Assembly: GCA_029204225.1 (NCBI GenBank)
Contig: CM055109.1
Location: 32,091,870 to 32,155,869, forward strand
DNA: 64,000 nt
Direction of reading: 5' to 3'
DNA from: Diphasiastrum complanatum
Taxonomy: Eukaryota > Streptophyta > Lycopodiopsida > Lycopodiales > Lycopodiaceae
The first letter of the stretch is position 1. Each line of letters opens with the position of its first letter. The notes beneath the pieces were generated by a model. The model saw only the letters and a list, made by a program, of their open reading frames with translations. It did not search any database and was not told the origin of the DNA. A program made the translations under genes and the position numbers. Below, piece by piece: positions 54,774 to 64,000 of the stretch.

Positions 54774-55934
54774 TGGTTGGCTTCTATTTACAGTAAGTAT
54801 TCCATTTTTGGTGATATTTGGATGTTTGATCAAGTTCTAGCATGATTTTGCATTGCTTTGTTGATCAAATCTTACTAACCTTTGTTTTGTGAGTTGAACT
54901 TGTGGATCAAAAGCATATTTCAGGTCTATTGAAGATCAGAGGCTGAAAAGAAACTATTTTGGATCAGATCATAACACCTAATCATTTGTGATTGTGAGGC
55001 TTGTGCATATTCAATACTAACAATGTTCTTTTCAATCCTATTGTTGACAATCTCCATTCTTGGATGAACACTCTCCTTAAGTGGATGAAACTTCTCCTTA
55101 AGTGGATGACAAATGCTCTTTTGAGTGAGTTGTAATTCTCCTAAAGGCTGAGCAAAGCTCCCATTTGGATGAAAGATCCCCTTCTTTGGGTGAACATATT
55201 GTAAGCTCCATTGTGAAGAGCATATTGTAAAGATTGTCATCAATTTTGGCATAATTTTTGGTGTACTTTGTTGAGCATGTAAGTAACTCTCCTTATGTAA
55301 TTTGATTGGAGCATTTGCTGGAAGGTGTTAACCATTATGCAAGTGTGTTTTCAGGTTCTTAACAGGTTGAGGAACATTCTCATGTGAAGTGATCTTAGAT
55401 CTACATCTAAACACCAAATTTTGACAAGATAGTGAAGCTAGTCTTGTGATTCACTAAGTGTGCTCATTCATTCACCTCTAAATCTTGTATTTATCACTTG
55501 CTGGAGTTTATAAACTTTTAGAAGTGTGGTTTACATGTGGTTTTACAGGTTGAATCAATATCTTAGTGTGGTGATCATATGTTGATCAAGTTTGTTCATT
55601 ACTAGGTAATTTTGGCATCCTAGTTTTGGGTATTTTCTAAGAATGCAAGTAACTCTTCACACCATAACTTGATTTGGTCACTTGCTGGAAAGTTTGAGAG
55701 CTTAAGCAAGAGTGTGTTCAGGTTGGTTTGAGTTTGTAATCCATTCTTAGTGTGTGCAAAGTGTTGCATGTGTTTCAATCTTCCTTTCTATGCTTGAAAG
55801 CCAAATAGTTTCAAGATAGAGGTCATTTAGGGTTCTAAATCTTTTAAGATCTTCTCCTTCTTCATTTATTGAGAGAAAGGAGAGTGCTAGGTGCATTAGA
55901 ACAGAGCCTAAGGACACAAGAAGATATTAGCATC
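54774..55934 (+). other. Leader of the Gag-only element, with tandem repeats
   Basis: Three diverged copies of a unit of about 184 bp are visible. The phrase TTGCTGGA recurs at 55315, 55498 and 55682, each followed within 40-50 bases by an AAGTGTG--TT-CAGGTT tract. At 55060-55120 the phrase CTCCTTAAGTGGATGA is repeated twice, with a third, weaker copy. The leader would hold the packaging and dimerisation signals. Confidence 0.65.
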
Positions 55935-58900
55935 ATGACATCCAATGGTGGAATCATGTTGGAAGCTAAAGAGAGGTTAAACTCTACAAACTATTCAACT
56001 TGGAAAGTGAGGATGGAGTCTTTACTAGAGTTGAATGAGCTAATGGATATAGTTGTGGGAATTGAAGAAAGACCTCTAATTCTTCAAGAGCAACTAAATT
56101 TTGATAGAAGGGCTAAAAGAGCCTTACATATCATAAAGATGAATGTTACCAATGAACTTCTTAAAGAAGTTGGTAAATGTACTTCTTCAAGTGAAGCATG
56201 GAATGCTTTGAAGAAGATCTATGAGTCCAAATCCACATCTAGGGTTCTCACCCTAAGAAGGCAAATCTTCCAAAGTTGTCAAAGAGAGGGAGAGAGTGCA
56301 CATTCATTTGTCTTGAAGGTTAAATCCTTGAATGATGATCTAGCATGCATAGATGAAAGCATAAAGGATGGGGAACTAGTTCAAGTCATGTTGAATGGTT
56401 TGCTTGATGAACATTCTAACCTTGTACAATGCTTTGCTATACAAAAGTCCTTGCCAAGTGTCAATGACTTGCAAGAGATCTTGGTGGCTGAAGAGCATAG
56501 GTTGCAAGCCAAAGGTGGTGGTGCATCAACACAAGGTGGAGATGAAGAAGCTCTTTTCACAAAGGGCAAGTTCAAAGGCAAGTGGTCCAAGCAAGGTAGT
56601 TTGGAGCATGGAAAGCATTCTTCTTCTTTGCAAAGTAGGAAGCAAGATAAGTCCAAGTTCAAATGTTTTTATTGTGGAGTGAAAGGACATTTTGCAAATG
56701 AATGCCATAAGAAACAAAATGCTAGATCTAGGTTGAGATCTAATGTACTTCTTGGAGATGATAATTGTTGTGCTAACTTGGCAAGCTTTGGTGAATCTAT
56801 GGTCAATTTTTTGGATCCATTGGATCTTGAAGATGGACTAGTGCTACCTACTAGTCAAATGGAGTCATGTGGAGCTAAATTAGCATCATGTTTGTACTCT
56901 TCTACTCATGGACTTCCAAGGCTTGTTGGTTCTTCAATGGTGCTAGATGGCAAGTGCAAAAATGGAAAAGGTAAGGAAGGAGCTAACTTCATCAATGGAG
57001 TTGATGAAGATTCTTCTTTGGAAGTGATTGTTGCTAATGACTTGTTTGTTCATATGGAAAAAGATGGAGATGCTAAGTGTCATTCTTTGCAAGAAGATGG
57101 TTGTTCTTCTAATTCTTTTCATATTGATGTATGTAATCATGTGGGAAAAGATGATGGTGCTTTGAGCATGCTTGAAGGAAATGGTTCTTTTACATCTTTT
57201 TGTGATAAAGTCATTTGTGCAACAAGTGGTGTCACATTTCTTCATAAAAAGAGTAGATCAAAGGTTTCTATCATGAGACTTGGTGAGGGAGATCACAAGT
57301 CAAAAGGAAGAGAAGTATGTGAAGTGTTCAAAGTAGGATGTACTTTGAATGATGTTTTTATGAACGATAGTGAGGAAGAATCATTATCATATGACTCATT
57401 ACCTAAATCATTGAGTAGAAGTTCATGTTTGAAAAGAGAGAGTACTTCAATCACTCTTATGTTGAAGGTACTAAGGATTCTTTTCTTGGCTTCTAATATT
57501 CAAGAGTCTTCTACTTCTTATGGTGCAACTATCAAGAGGGAGGTTTCTAACTTTTGTGGTGCTAGCATTAAGAGGGAGTCTTGTGAAGGAAAGGGCAATG
57601 GAAGAGTGGTTCTTGGGAAGATCCAAAGCATGGATCTAACATCTCTTCATCAACTCAAAGCATTCTATGATTGTGGTGGATTGTTCATTCATGGTCAAGA
57701 TGGCAAAAGGTTGGTTGAAGAAGACTACATGGAGCAACTCAAGTGGCAACTTCTTCAAGGCAAGGGAGATATCATTGGTGAGCTTATTGAGGTTTGTTAT
57801 GAACTCAAGAGGGCTGTTTTGATTAGGTTTGATACTCATCTTCACCTACTCTACTTCATGTTAAATGGAAATGTTGGAATCTATCTTTTGGTTTATGATG
57901 GTGGCATTGTTTTCACTAACTATAGTGAAGGGTCAAATTTGAGCATTGATGAGATCTTGTGGGATCTTAATCATGTGTTTGAGAGGGAGTATCTTCAGAG
58001 TTTCAGATCTGAAGATGTTCACATATGCAAGATCTTTGATGTCTTATTGGAAGATCAAGAGGTTGATCTTGGATTGCTTCATCAACACCAAGAGACAAGT
58101 GGCAATTCGAAGCTAGTGAAAAGCATCAAAGAAGAGACAAATGGTCAAGGCATTTTGAATCTGTTTTTACAGGTTCTTGAAGGTTCAAGTAAGGTCTTTG
58201 GAGCTGCAAGGAAGTGTCTTCTTACTCTACCTCACTTGCCTAATCTCATGTATGAACATTGTTATGTCAATGTGTTGAAATTGTCAAATTTCAATAAAAC
58301 TAGTTCCATAGTTTTGCATCCTTTGGATCTTGGAGATGGAATAGTTATCATTGCTGGTTTGTATGATCAAGTACATGAATTCATTCAGATCTTGAAAGGT
58401 ATTGAAGTGGTCAATATGTTTTCTTTTGAACAAAGTTCAAGATCTAGTATTCTAGTGTTGGCAAATTGGCAACTTGTTGACATTGTAGGATCAAGCGTTG
58501 TGTGCAAATCTTGTGGAGGTACTTCAAGTATTTCAAGTTCAGGTTTTGGTCATTCAAATGGAGTAGGGAACACATCTTTTTGGCATTCATTCACTCAAAG
58601 GCTTTCATGGATTGAAGATCTACAAAGGCAAGGTGGTGACGGAAGTTCATTCATGGAGATACATGTTGCATTCACTATATGTATAGTGAAATGTGGAGGA
58701 GGCATGCAAACACTTGTTGATCACTTTCATTTACAACTTGTTTGCTGCTATTTTACAGAGAAACCAGAGATGGATACATGGAGGAATTCATTAATTGAGA
58801 TTCTATGTTCTTTTACATGTACCATTTTTATGATTCTATGTAAAATTGATGTAAGAAATAGTGAAGCATCCTATATGGACACTATTATCTATATCAATTA

Positions 58901-59009
58901 TGTTGTGTCCTATTTTGTACATATTAGGATCCTTGAGAAGAGATCTATTCTGATGATGGAGATCATTCTTAAGTTGGAACAAAGTAGTGTTGTAAAACTA
59001 GCAAGTTAA
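55935..59009 (+). CDS. Gag fused to ~757-residue protein of unknown function (1024 aa)
   Basis: The start is at ATG 55935 (MTSNGGIMLEAKERLNSTN), matching the Gag start of the intact copia; the frame is open 66 bp further upstream without ATG. Residues 1-190 are UBN2 Gag (YSTWKVRMESLLELNELM). The zinc knuckle CFYCGVKGHFANEC is at 244-257. From about 268 to 1024 nothing matches protease, integrase or RT. This part is rich in Ser, Leu, Cys and His. It has a DEDSSLEVIVANDLFVHMEK stretch, a GCTLNDVFMNDSEEESLSYD acidic motif, hydrophobic runs (ITLMLKVLRILFLASN; CSFTCTIFMILCKIDV) and an IRFDTHLHLLYFMLNGNVGI core. The C-terminus (SEASYMDTIIYI) resembles repeats of the 22051-23517 protein. An uninterrupted frame this long in AT-rich DNA is unlikely without selection. 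Polypurine tract and LTR follow directly. The function is unknown; envelope-like, chaperone-like or host-derived roles are all open. Confidence 0.85.
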   Translation: MTSNGGIMLEAKERLNSTNYSTWKVRMESLLELNELMDIVVGIEERPLILQEQLNFDRRAKRALHIIKMNVTNELLKEVGKCTSSSEAWNALKKIYESKSTSRVLTLRRQIFQSCQREGESAHSFVLKVKSLNDDLACIDESIKDGELVQVMLNGLLDEHSNLVQCFAIQKSLPSVNDLQEILVAEEHRLQAKGGGASTQGGDEEALFTKGKFKGKWSKQGSLEHGKHSSSLQSRKQDKSKFKCFYCGVKGHFANECHKKQNARSRLRSNVLLGDDNCCANLASFGESMVNFLDPLDLEDGLVLPTSQMESCGAKLASCLYSSTHGLPRLVGSSMVLDGKCKNGKGKEGANFINGVDEDSSLEVIVANDLFVHMEKDGDAKCHSLQEDGCSSNSFHIDVCNHVGKDDGALSMLEGNGSFTSFCDKVICATSGVTFLHKKSRSKVSIMRLGEGDHKSKGREVCEVFKVGCTLNDVFMNDSEEESLSYDSLPKSLSRSSCLKRESTSITLMLKVLRILFLASNIQESSTSYGATIKREVSNFCGASIKRESCEGKGNGRVVLGKIQSMDLTSLHQLKAFYDCGGLFIHGQDGKRLVEEDYMEQLKWQLLQGKGDIIGELIEVCYELKRAVLIRFDTHLHLLYFMLNGNVGIYLLVYDGGIVFTNYSEGSNLSIDEILWDLNHVFEREYLQSFRSEDVHICKIFDVLLEDQEVDLGLLHQHQETSGNSKLVKSIKEETNGQGILNLFLQVLEGSSKVFGAARKCLLTLPHLPNLMYEHCYVNVLKLSNFNKTSSIVLHPLDLGDGIVIIAGLYDQVHEFIQILKGIEVVNMFSFEQSSRSSILVLANWQLVDIVGSSVVCKSCGGTSSISSSGFGHSNGVGNTSFWHSFTQRLSWIEDLQRQGGDGSSFMEIHVAFTICIVKCGGGMQTLVDHFHLQLVCCYFTEKPEMDTWRNSLIEILCSFTCTIFMILCKIDVRNSEASYMDTIIYINYVVSYFVHIRILEKRSILMMEIILKLEQSSVVKLAS

Positions 59010-59010
59010 G

Positions 59011-59022
59011 TTGAAGAGGGAG
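59011..59022 (+). other. Polypurine tract
   Basis: TTGAAGAGGGAG directly after the stop codon and directly before the 3' LTR. It is identical to the tract of the intact copia. Confidence 0.85.
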
Positions 59023-59669
59023 TGTGAAAATTGTCAACATTTCCTTGTCTAGTTTTAGGCCAAAATTGCTAAAAATGGCACATAGTTTAGGATCTGACTT
59101 TTCACACGTGTGAAACAGGTCTAGATATTTTTAGTAAGTGTATTTTTTCAGTATGAAGAAGTGTCAAACTTCAAGACCTTCGAAATGAGTCCATTTTCAT
59201 GTATTTTGGACATATATGCCAATTTTACCTATATAGGGCATATTTTAGGTAAGGAGGGTCTAGAGAGAGGAGAGAGAGTCATCTCTCTCAGCTATATATA
59301 GCAGGTAGGCCGTGGAGAAACAGGTTGGAGCAGATCCATTGTATTCATTTGCTTAATGAGAGATTTTTCTATTGGGTTCTCCTTCCATTGTTGGCATTGT
59401 GTAGTGATTGAGTTCAAGCTTTGTGTGTATGATCTTAGGTGCTTTCCAAAAGTGGTAGGCTGATGTATTATGGACTGTATAATGCTATTTTGGGCCGCAC
59501 TTGATGTTTATGGAAGTTTCCATTTGTGATAAATGCTTTTTGATCAAGTTCTTTGCATTCTAGGTAGCATAGAATGTGTTGCCAATTCCTAGCTTATGTA
59601 GTTTGGAGTGCAAGCATTCAAGCCAATGATCTTGGAGTTTAGATCCACTTAGGATCTGTATTTTTCACA
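59023..59669 (+). repeat. 3' LTR of the Gag-only element
   Basis: 647 bp, differing from the 5' LTR at one position that I can see (G at about 59521 where the 5' LTR has A). The G-box palindrome is at 59101-59114. Confidence 0.95.
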
Positions 59670-59674
59670 ACAAT

Positions 59675-60012
59675 TAGTTCCTTAAGTTTATTAAAACTTG
59701 CATCTAATGTCTCATTCCACATGAGAGGTGGACTCCCCTTTCGAGTAATTATCCCCTTCAACAAATCGTTGCGAGGTGCAGCAATCCTCGAATAATCCAT
59801 GATGAATCTATGGAAGAAAATAGTAAACCCCAAAAAAGATTTAAGTTCCCTTATTGTTTTAGGAATTAGCCAATCCAGAACCGTTTTAATCTTTCCGGTC
59901 AGTCATAATTCACTTCCAGGATATGACATGACCCAGATACAACAGTTCTTTCTTAAAGAACTCATACTTCAACTCTTTAGCATAAAGCTTCGCGACAACA
60001 TTAGCATCGCAA
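59675..60012 (-). pseudogene. Gypsy RT end (upstream half of split gypsy pol)
   Basis: The minus strand reads LYAKELKYEFFKKELLYLGH (RT C-terminal part), then the GFTIFFHRFIMDYSRIAAPR and LDASFNKLKELIV segment that leads into RNase H. It continues at 54114-53540 beyond the Gag-only element. Stops are present near 59890. Its right edge is replaced at about 60012 by a truncated + strand copia. The RT active site is lost. Confidence 0.8.
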
Positions 60013-63000
60013 CATTCCATTGATCATACACATTGGTATGTGTACTCAGGAGCAACAAGATACATGACTGGCAACAAATCATGGTTTAAAAATCTGGAGC
60101 TTACTGATGATGGAGAAAGAGTTGCGCAGGCGAACGACGACGAGTGCCAAATTCATGGAGTTGGTGAAGTGCCTATTCAATAACCTGATGGACATGTGAA
60201 GGTAATTGAAATGTGTTGTATGTTCCTGGCCTTCAGAAGAGTCTTTTATATGTTGGTACAATGACAGATCATAAGTTGAAGGTGGAGTTCAACGACAAGA
60301 AATGCCAGATCAAGGATGTGAAATAGGGTTTCAAGGTGATTGCTGATGGCTTTAGGCACAAAACTTGTGGTTTGTACAAGTTAAATGTTGTTGTTACGAA
60401 GTGCAATGTGTTAGCATCTACATCTATATCACAAAGTGATTTATGGCATAGACGTATGGGGCATTTGAACTTCAAGAGCTTGAGGCTGCTTTGTAAGCTC
60501 AAGATGCTAACAAGTCTACCCAGTTTGGATGACAAGGAAGAGTCCATTTGCAAGGAGTGCGTGCTAGGCAAGTTACACATGAAGAAGTTCAACAAGGAAG
60601 GAGCAACAAGAGCAAAACGAGTGCTTGAGTTGATACACTCTGACCTATGTGAGCCAATGAAGGTAATGTCTATTGGTAAAGCATTTTATTTGCTAACCTT
60701 CATTGATGATTACTCACAAAAGACCTGGATCTACACCGTTAAGTAGAAGTCTGCCACATTTGGATGCTTCAAAAGCTTCAAAGCATTGGCTGAAAATCAA
60801 TCAGGTGCTAAGATCAAGGTACTCAGGGCAGATCGTGGTGGTTAGTATCGTTCCACAAATTTTATTGATTTTTGCAAGGAGCATGCCATTAAACAGGAGT
60901 TTGCGCAGGTTGATACACCTCAACAAAATGGGGTAGCTGAACGAAAGAATCGTACCATTGTCGAAGCAGCTAGGGCAATGATGACACATACTGATTCTTT
61001 ATGGGAAGAAGCTGTCAAAACTGCTGTGTTCTTGCAAAATAGAAGCCCTACAGTTGTTGTACATAATCGCACACCCGAGGAGGCATTCACTATTAAGAAG
61101 CCTAAGATGGATGGGTTGTGAGTGTTTGGATGCCGAGTGTATGTTCACATACCTAAGAGCGAGAGAGCCAAAATGCAGGTAAAGGCCTTGAAGTGCATTT
61201 TTATAGGATATGATGAACAAACCAAGGGATATAGATGTTATGATCCAGAGGGGCTACATGTGCACATAAGCTGTGATGTCTTATTTGATGAAATCCATAG
61301 ATTTGGGGATGAAGAAAAGAATAATGATGAGCTATGCAAGCTTCTCAAAGAGGATGAAGTAGTTCTACCACCACAGGAAGATCATTATGATGATGATGAG
61401 GGACGTGGTACTCCTCCCACCATAGTGACGAGATGGAGAGTGAGAAACAAATCTATTGGATCGAAAAAGACTGAGGTAGCAGGTGATAAAAGGAAGGAGC
61501 AAGATGCACCATGGGATTCCTATTCACCTCGTAGCAGGATCACCTCAATGTAAGTTACCCAAATGGTATACTAAAATCATGAGTGACAAGGAAGGGAAAA
61601 TTGCCGAGCCTAACAAGGAGGGAGAGTTGTGGCATTACACAAGAGGGAGCAAGGAACCTGACAAGTTTAAGGTAAAGCTTGCACGTATGAGTGACACTAT
61701 TTCATCTACTGAACCCTCTTGCTTTGAGGAGGCCAAAAATTAGGACATATGGCAAAAAGCAATGCAGGAGGGGATTGATTCCATCAAACACCATGACACA
61801 TGGGAGATACTGGATCTTCCAAAGGGCAAAAGACCCATTGGCAACAAATGGGTATACAGGACAAAGTACAATGCCGATGGAACTATTGCAAAACACAAAG
61901 CAAGGTGCTATGCACAAAGTAAGGGCAGTGACTACGAAGAGACCTTCGCTCCTGTGGCCAAGTGGAATACACTTTGCACGGTAATTACTCTGGCTGCACT
62001 ATTTGGATGGAATCTACATCAGATGGACGTAAAGTCCACATTCCTGAATGGTAAGCTTGACGAAGAAATGTACATGGAGCAACCTAGTGGCTTTGTGATA
62101 CATGGCATGGAAGACAAAGTGTGCAAGCTGAAGAAAGCCTTGTATGGATTGAAAATTGATGAGCATCTCCTTTCTAGAGGTTTGATACGCACTTCTTCAT
62201 ATTTCAATCTTTACTACTTTGCTTGTGATTCAAGCATCACACTGATTGTGTTGTACGTAGACGACCTCATAATCACAAGAAATGATGATGATTTGATTGG
62301 TGCAATCAAGAAAGACTTATTCTTTAGTTTTGATATGACTGATCTTGGATTGATGCACTACTATTCGGGAGTGGAAGTATGGCAAGGTTGCAATAGCATC
62401 ACACTAACACAAACAAAGTACGTGAATGAGATTTTGAAGCATTTCAAAATGTGCGACAGCAAGCTAGTATCCACACCTGTGGAGGTTGATAAGAAACTAT
62501 CTAACCAGGATGAGAGTGCACTAGTTGATGCCACTTTATTTCGTCAATTAGTTGGTTCGCTGATTTATCTCACAACAACTTGTCCTGACATAAGTTATGT
62601 TGTAAGCGTTGTAAGTCAATTCATGGCTACTCCTAGAGATATTCATTGGAAAGCAACAAAGATAATTCTTCGTTATGTGAAGGGCACGTTAACCCATGGA
62701 TTGCTGTATGAGAGGCAGCATACTTTACTAGTTTTACAGGGCTTTGTTGATTCAGATTGGGCAGGCTGTGTTGATGACATGAGATCTACCACAGGTTATA
62801 TATTTCATGTTGGTAATGGTGTATTTTCTTGGTCAAGTAATAAACAAGACACAGTTGCTCTTTCTACTACAGAAGCAGAATACAAAGCACTATGTTCCGC
62901 TATGCAGGAAGCAGTTTGGCTAAGAAGAATATTAGAAGACATTGGAATTCCACAGAATAAACCTATTGTGATCAAATGTGACAGTCAGAGTGCTATACAG

Positions 63001-63204
63001 CTAGCTAAAAATCCTGTATTTCATGCACGCATGAAGCATATAGAAATTAAGTATCATGTCGTTAGAGAGAAGTTATTATCTAATGAAATAGACGTAGTGC
63101 ATTGTAAGACAGACAATCAGTTAGCCGATATATTCACTAAACCTTTAAGTACTGATAAGTTTGAGTTTTTTAGAAAAAAGCTCTTTGTAAGAAATATAAA
63201 CTAG
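60013..63204 (+). pseudogene. Ty1/copia pol relic (protease to RNase H)
   Basis: It starts inside protease with SGATRYMTGNKSWF; the catalytic Asp is replaced by Tyr. GAG-pre-integrase and integrase start follow at 60336-60746 (HRRMGHLNFKSL, IHSDLCEPM, FIDDYSQKTW). The integrase core at 60760-61110 is in changed frames (TPQQNGVAERKNR near 60920). The integrase C-terminus is at 61122-61553 (GCRVYVHIPKSERAKMQ). A long 480-codon frame at 61762-63204 carries RT and RNase H ([60 protein letters not shown]). A deletion removes the QAPR(A/S)W-KI stretch after KKALYGLK. Several stops (about 60745, 60843, 61119, 61741) disable it. Gag and 5' LTR are absent. It is the same broad group as the copia at 50.6-52.7 kb. 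Confidence 0.85.
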
Positions 63205-63218
63205 GGCTTAAGGGAGAG

Positions 63219-63532
63219 TGTTAGAATAAGTAAGCCCGAGTTTCTCTCATAGTTCATGACTTTCCATGTTTAGCAGTGATTTCGAGTTTTTTACTGCCTT
63301 TGTGATAGTATGCATGTGTGTCAGTTTGATAGTACACGTAGTGTAAGTTGGGACATGCGTCCCGTAACGGGGACCAAACTGCCATGCAGCAGTACCCCAC
63401 AAAAATTAGATTGTGTATATAATTCTTTCGATCTCTTTTGTAAATATAGTTCAGAAGTGTTCTCTTGGGTTGGTGTGTGATCTCTCTTTACTGTTTATCT
63501 GATTGATGTCAGATTGCTTGCAAATTAGCTAA
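63219..63532 (+). repeat. Copia 3' LTR, right end unsure
   Basis: After the polypurine tract GCTTAAGGGAGAG the sequence starts TGTTAGAATAAGTAAGCC, as plant copia LTRs commonly do, and contains a TATA-like TGTATATAATTC near 63413. About 310 bp later gypsy sequence of the minus strand begins. The exact end is not fixed. Confidence 0.6.
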
Positions 63533-63534
63533 CT

Positions 63535-63990
63535 ATACTGCCAGTAAGATCCTTGACACTAAGATCCTTGCGTGACAGGATGAATAGGACCAACATAATC
63601 CAGTCCCCATTTTTCAAACGGTGCTTGTGATAAAACCGGATGCAAGGATTCATAGTTCTGTCTAGTAGGCCGTCATGCTCACTGGCAAACATCACATGTC
63701 TGAATATAAGTTTTTGTGTCCATATGAAGCGTAGGCCACCAACATCCTGATTGCAAAAGTTTGTGAACAATAATATATGTAGAGAAGTGTCCTCCGCCCA
63801 TGCCATCATGTGAAAACATGATTAAATCTGGGATTTCATGCGGTAAAACAAATCTACATAGAATATCGTCTGATCCACGACGATATAATTGTCCTGCAAT
63901 CAATTGATAAGGTTGAGCCTTATGAATCAATTACCTTTTCTGTACTTTTGTCAAAGAGTCATTCAGTTGTCCTAGCATCAGGTACTCAGC
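63535..63990 (-). pseudogene. Ty3/gypsy integrase H2C2 finger and start of core
   Basis: The minus strand reads LIAGQLYRRGSDDILCRFVL, then DGMGGGHFSTYIIVHKLLQS and GCWWPTLHMDTKTYIQTCDV with CQ, the H-x-H/C-x2-C zinc-binding domain before gypsy integrase. It continues in another frame towards FEKWGLDYVGPI-like sequence at about 63590. In the minus-strand order it lies upstream of the RT relic at 60.0 kb, the reverse of a normal gypsy, so it is from a different element. It runs off the window. Confidence 0.75.
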
Positions 63991-64000
63991 AATATCCGCT

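Larger units (their letters stand above)
54115..59669 (+). mobile_element. Complete young non-autonomous LTR retrotransposon, Gag plus unknown protein
   Basis: The order is: 5-bp target duplication ACAAT (54110-54114), LTR (54115-54761), primer site TGGTATCAGAGC (54762-54773), 1.16-kb leader with repeats, one ORF (55935-59009), polypurine tract (59011-59022), LTR (59023-59669), and ACAAT (59670-59674). The LTRs are both 647 bp and differ, as far as I can read, at one position (54613 versus about 59521). There is no protease, integrase, RT or RNase H. The Gag, primer site and polypurine tract are like those of the intact copia at 25-31 kb, so it probably moves using enzymes from such a partner. 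Gag-only LTR elements (TR-GAG type) are known in plants; the long fused tail is the unusual feature here. Confidence 0.95.

Noticed and set aside
53535-63990. Reading the gypsy H2C2 finger at 63.5-64 kb and the RT/RNase H at 60-53.5 kb as one element
   Set aside because: On the minus strand the finger would precede RT, the reverse of the fixed gypsy order, and another H2C2 finger lies in the right place at 53.4 kb.

Overview
The window looks like nuclear DNA of a seed plant with a large, repeat-choked genome. A conifer or other gymnosperm is my best guess, based on the element mix and the style of the genes, but the sequence does not prove it. No bacterial, plastid or rRNA/tRNA features are visible. 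Almost everything recognisable is LTR retrotransposon material: Ty1/copia elements with a UBN2-type Gag, and Ty3/gypsy elements including a chromodomain type. Most of it is nested and broken. Host-like coding sequence is limited to the first exons of a phospholipase D alpha-type gene (6286-7163), a hAT transposase relic, and two spliced minus-strand genes of unknown function (32-34 kb with its tail at 25 kb, and 23.8-24.4 kb).

Layout. 1-4.9 kb: a gypsy relic broken by copia/LTR pieces, one in an inverted-repeat arrangement, then a decayed hAT transposase on the minus strand. 6.3-8.4 kb: PLD exons cut off by a gypsy LTR. 10-13.7 kb: a decayed copia carrying a solo LTR with a clean 5-bp target duplication. 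15.3-16.6 kb: a chromovirus 3' end. 16.6-20.9 kb: a gypsy gag-protease relic. 20.9-23.7 kb: a non-autonomous LTR element on the minus strand with a 488-codon ORF of unknown type. 23.8-34.5 kb: an unknown spliced gene split by a gypsy solo LTR, which is itself split by an intact, very young copia (single 1316-aa Gag-Pol). 35-37.6 kb: a coiled-coil relic and a higher-order satellite, then a 110-bp CT microsatellite. 39-42.3 kb: mixed gypsy/copia scraps. 46-47.5 kb: a broken copy of a Gag-only element. 47.5-49.5 kb: a segment of different composition that I cannot assign. 50-54 kb and 59.7-64 kb: copia and gypsy pol relics. These flank the most interesting object, a young complete LTR element at 54115-59669 with 647-bp LTRs, an exact 5-bp target duplication, tRNA-Met primer site and polypurine tract.

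That element encodes Gag and a zinc knuckle fused in one 1024-codon frame to about 757 residues of unknown protein, in place of protease, integrase and reverse transcriptase. A decayed relative at 46 kb has the same fused region. The minus-strand ORF at 22-23.5 kb carries two internal repeats that resemble the end of this region in both protein and DNA. I regard this family of Gag-fused accessory proteins as the best candidate for an undescribed system here. It presumably depends on enzymes supplied in trans, and the intact copia at 25-31 kb has a closely similar Gag, primer site and polypurine tract and could supply them. A palindromic G-box (core CACACGTGTG) recurs in the LTRs of five copia-type families and may point to shared transcriptional control.
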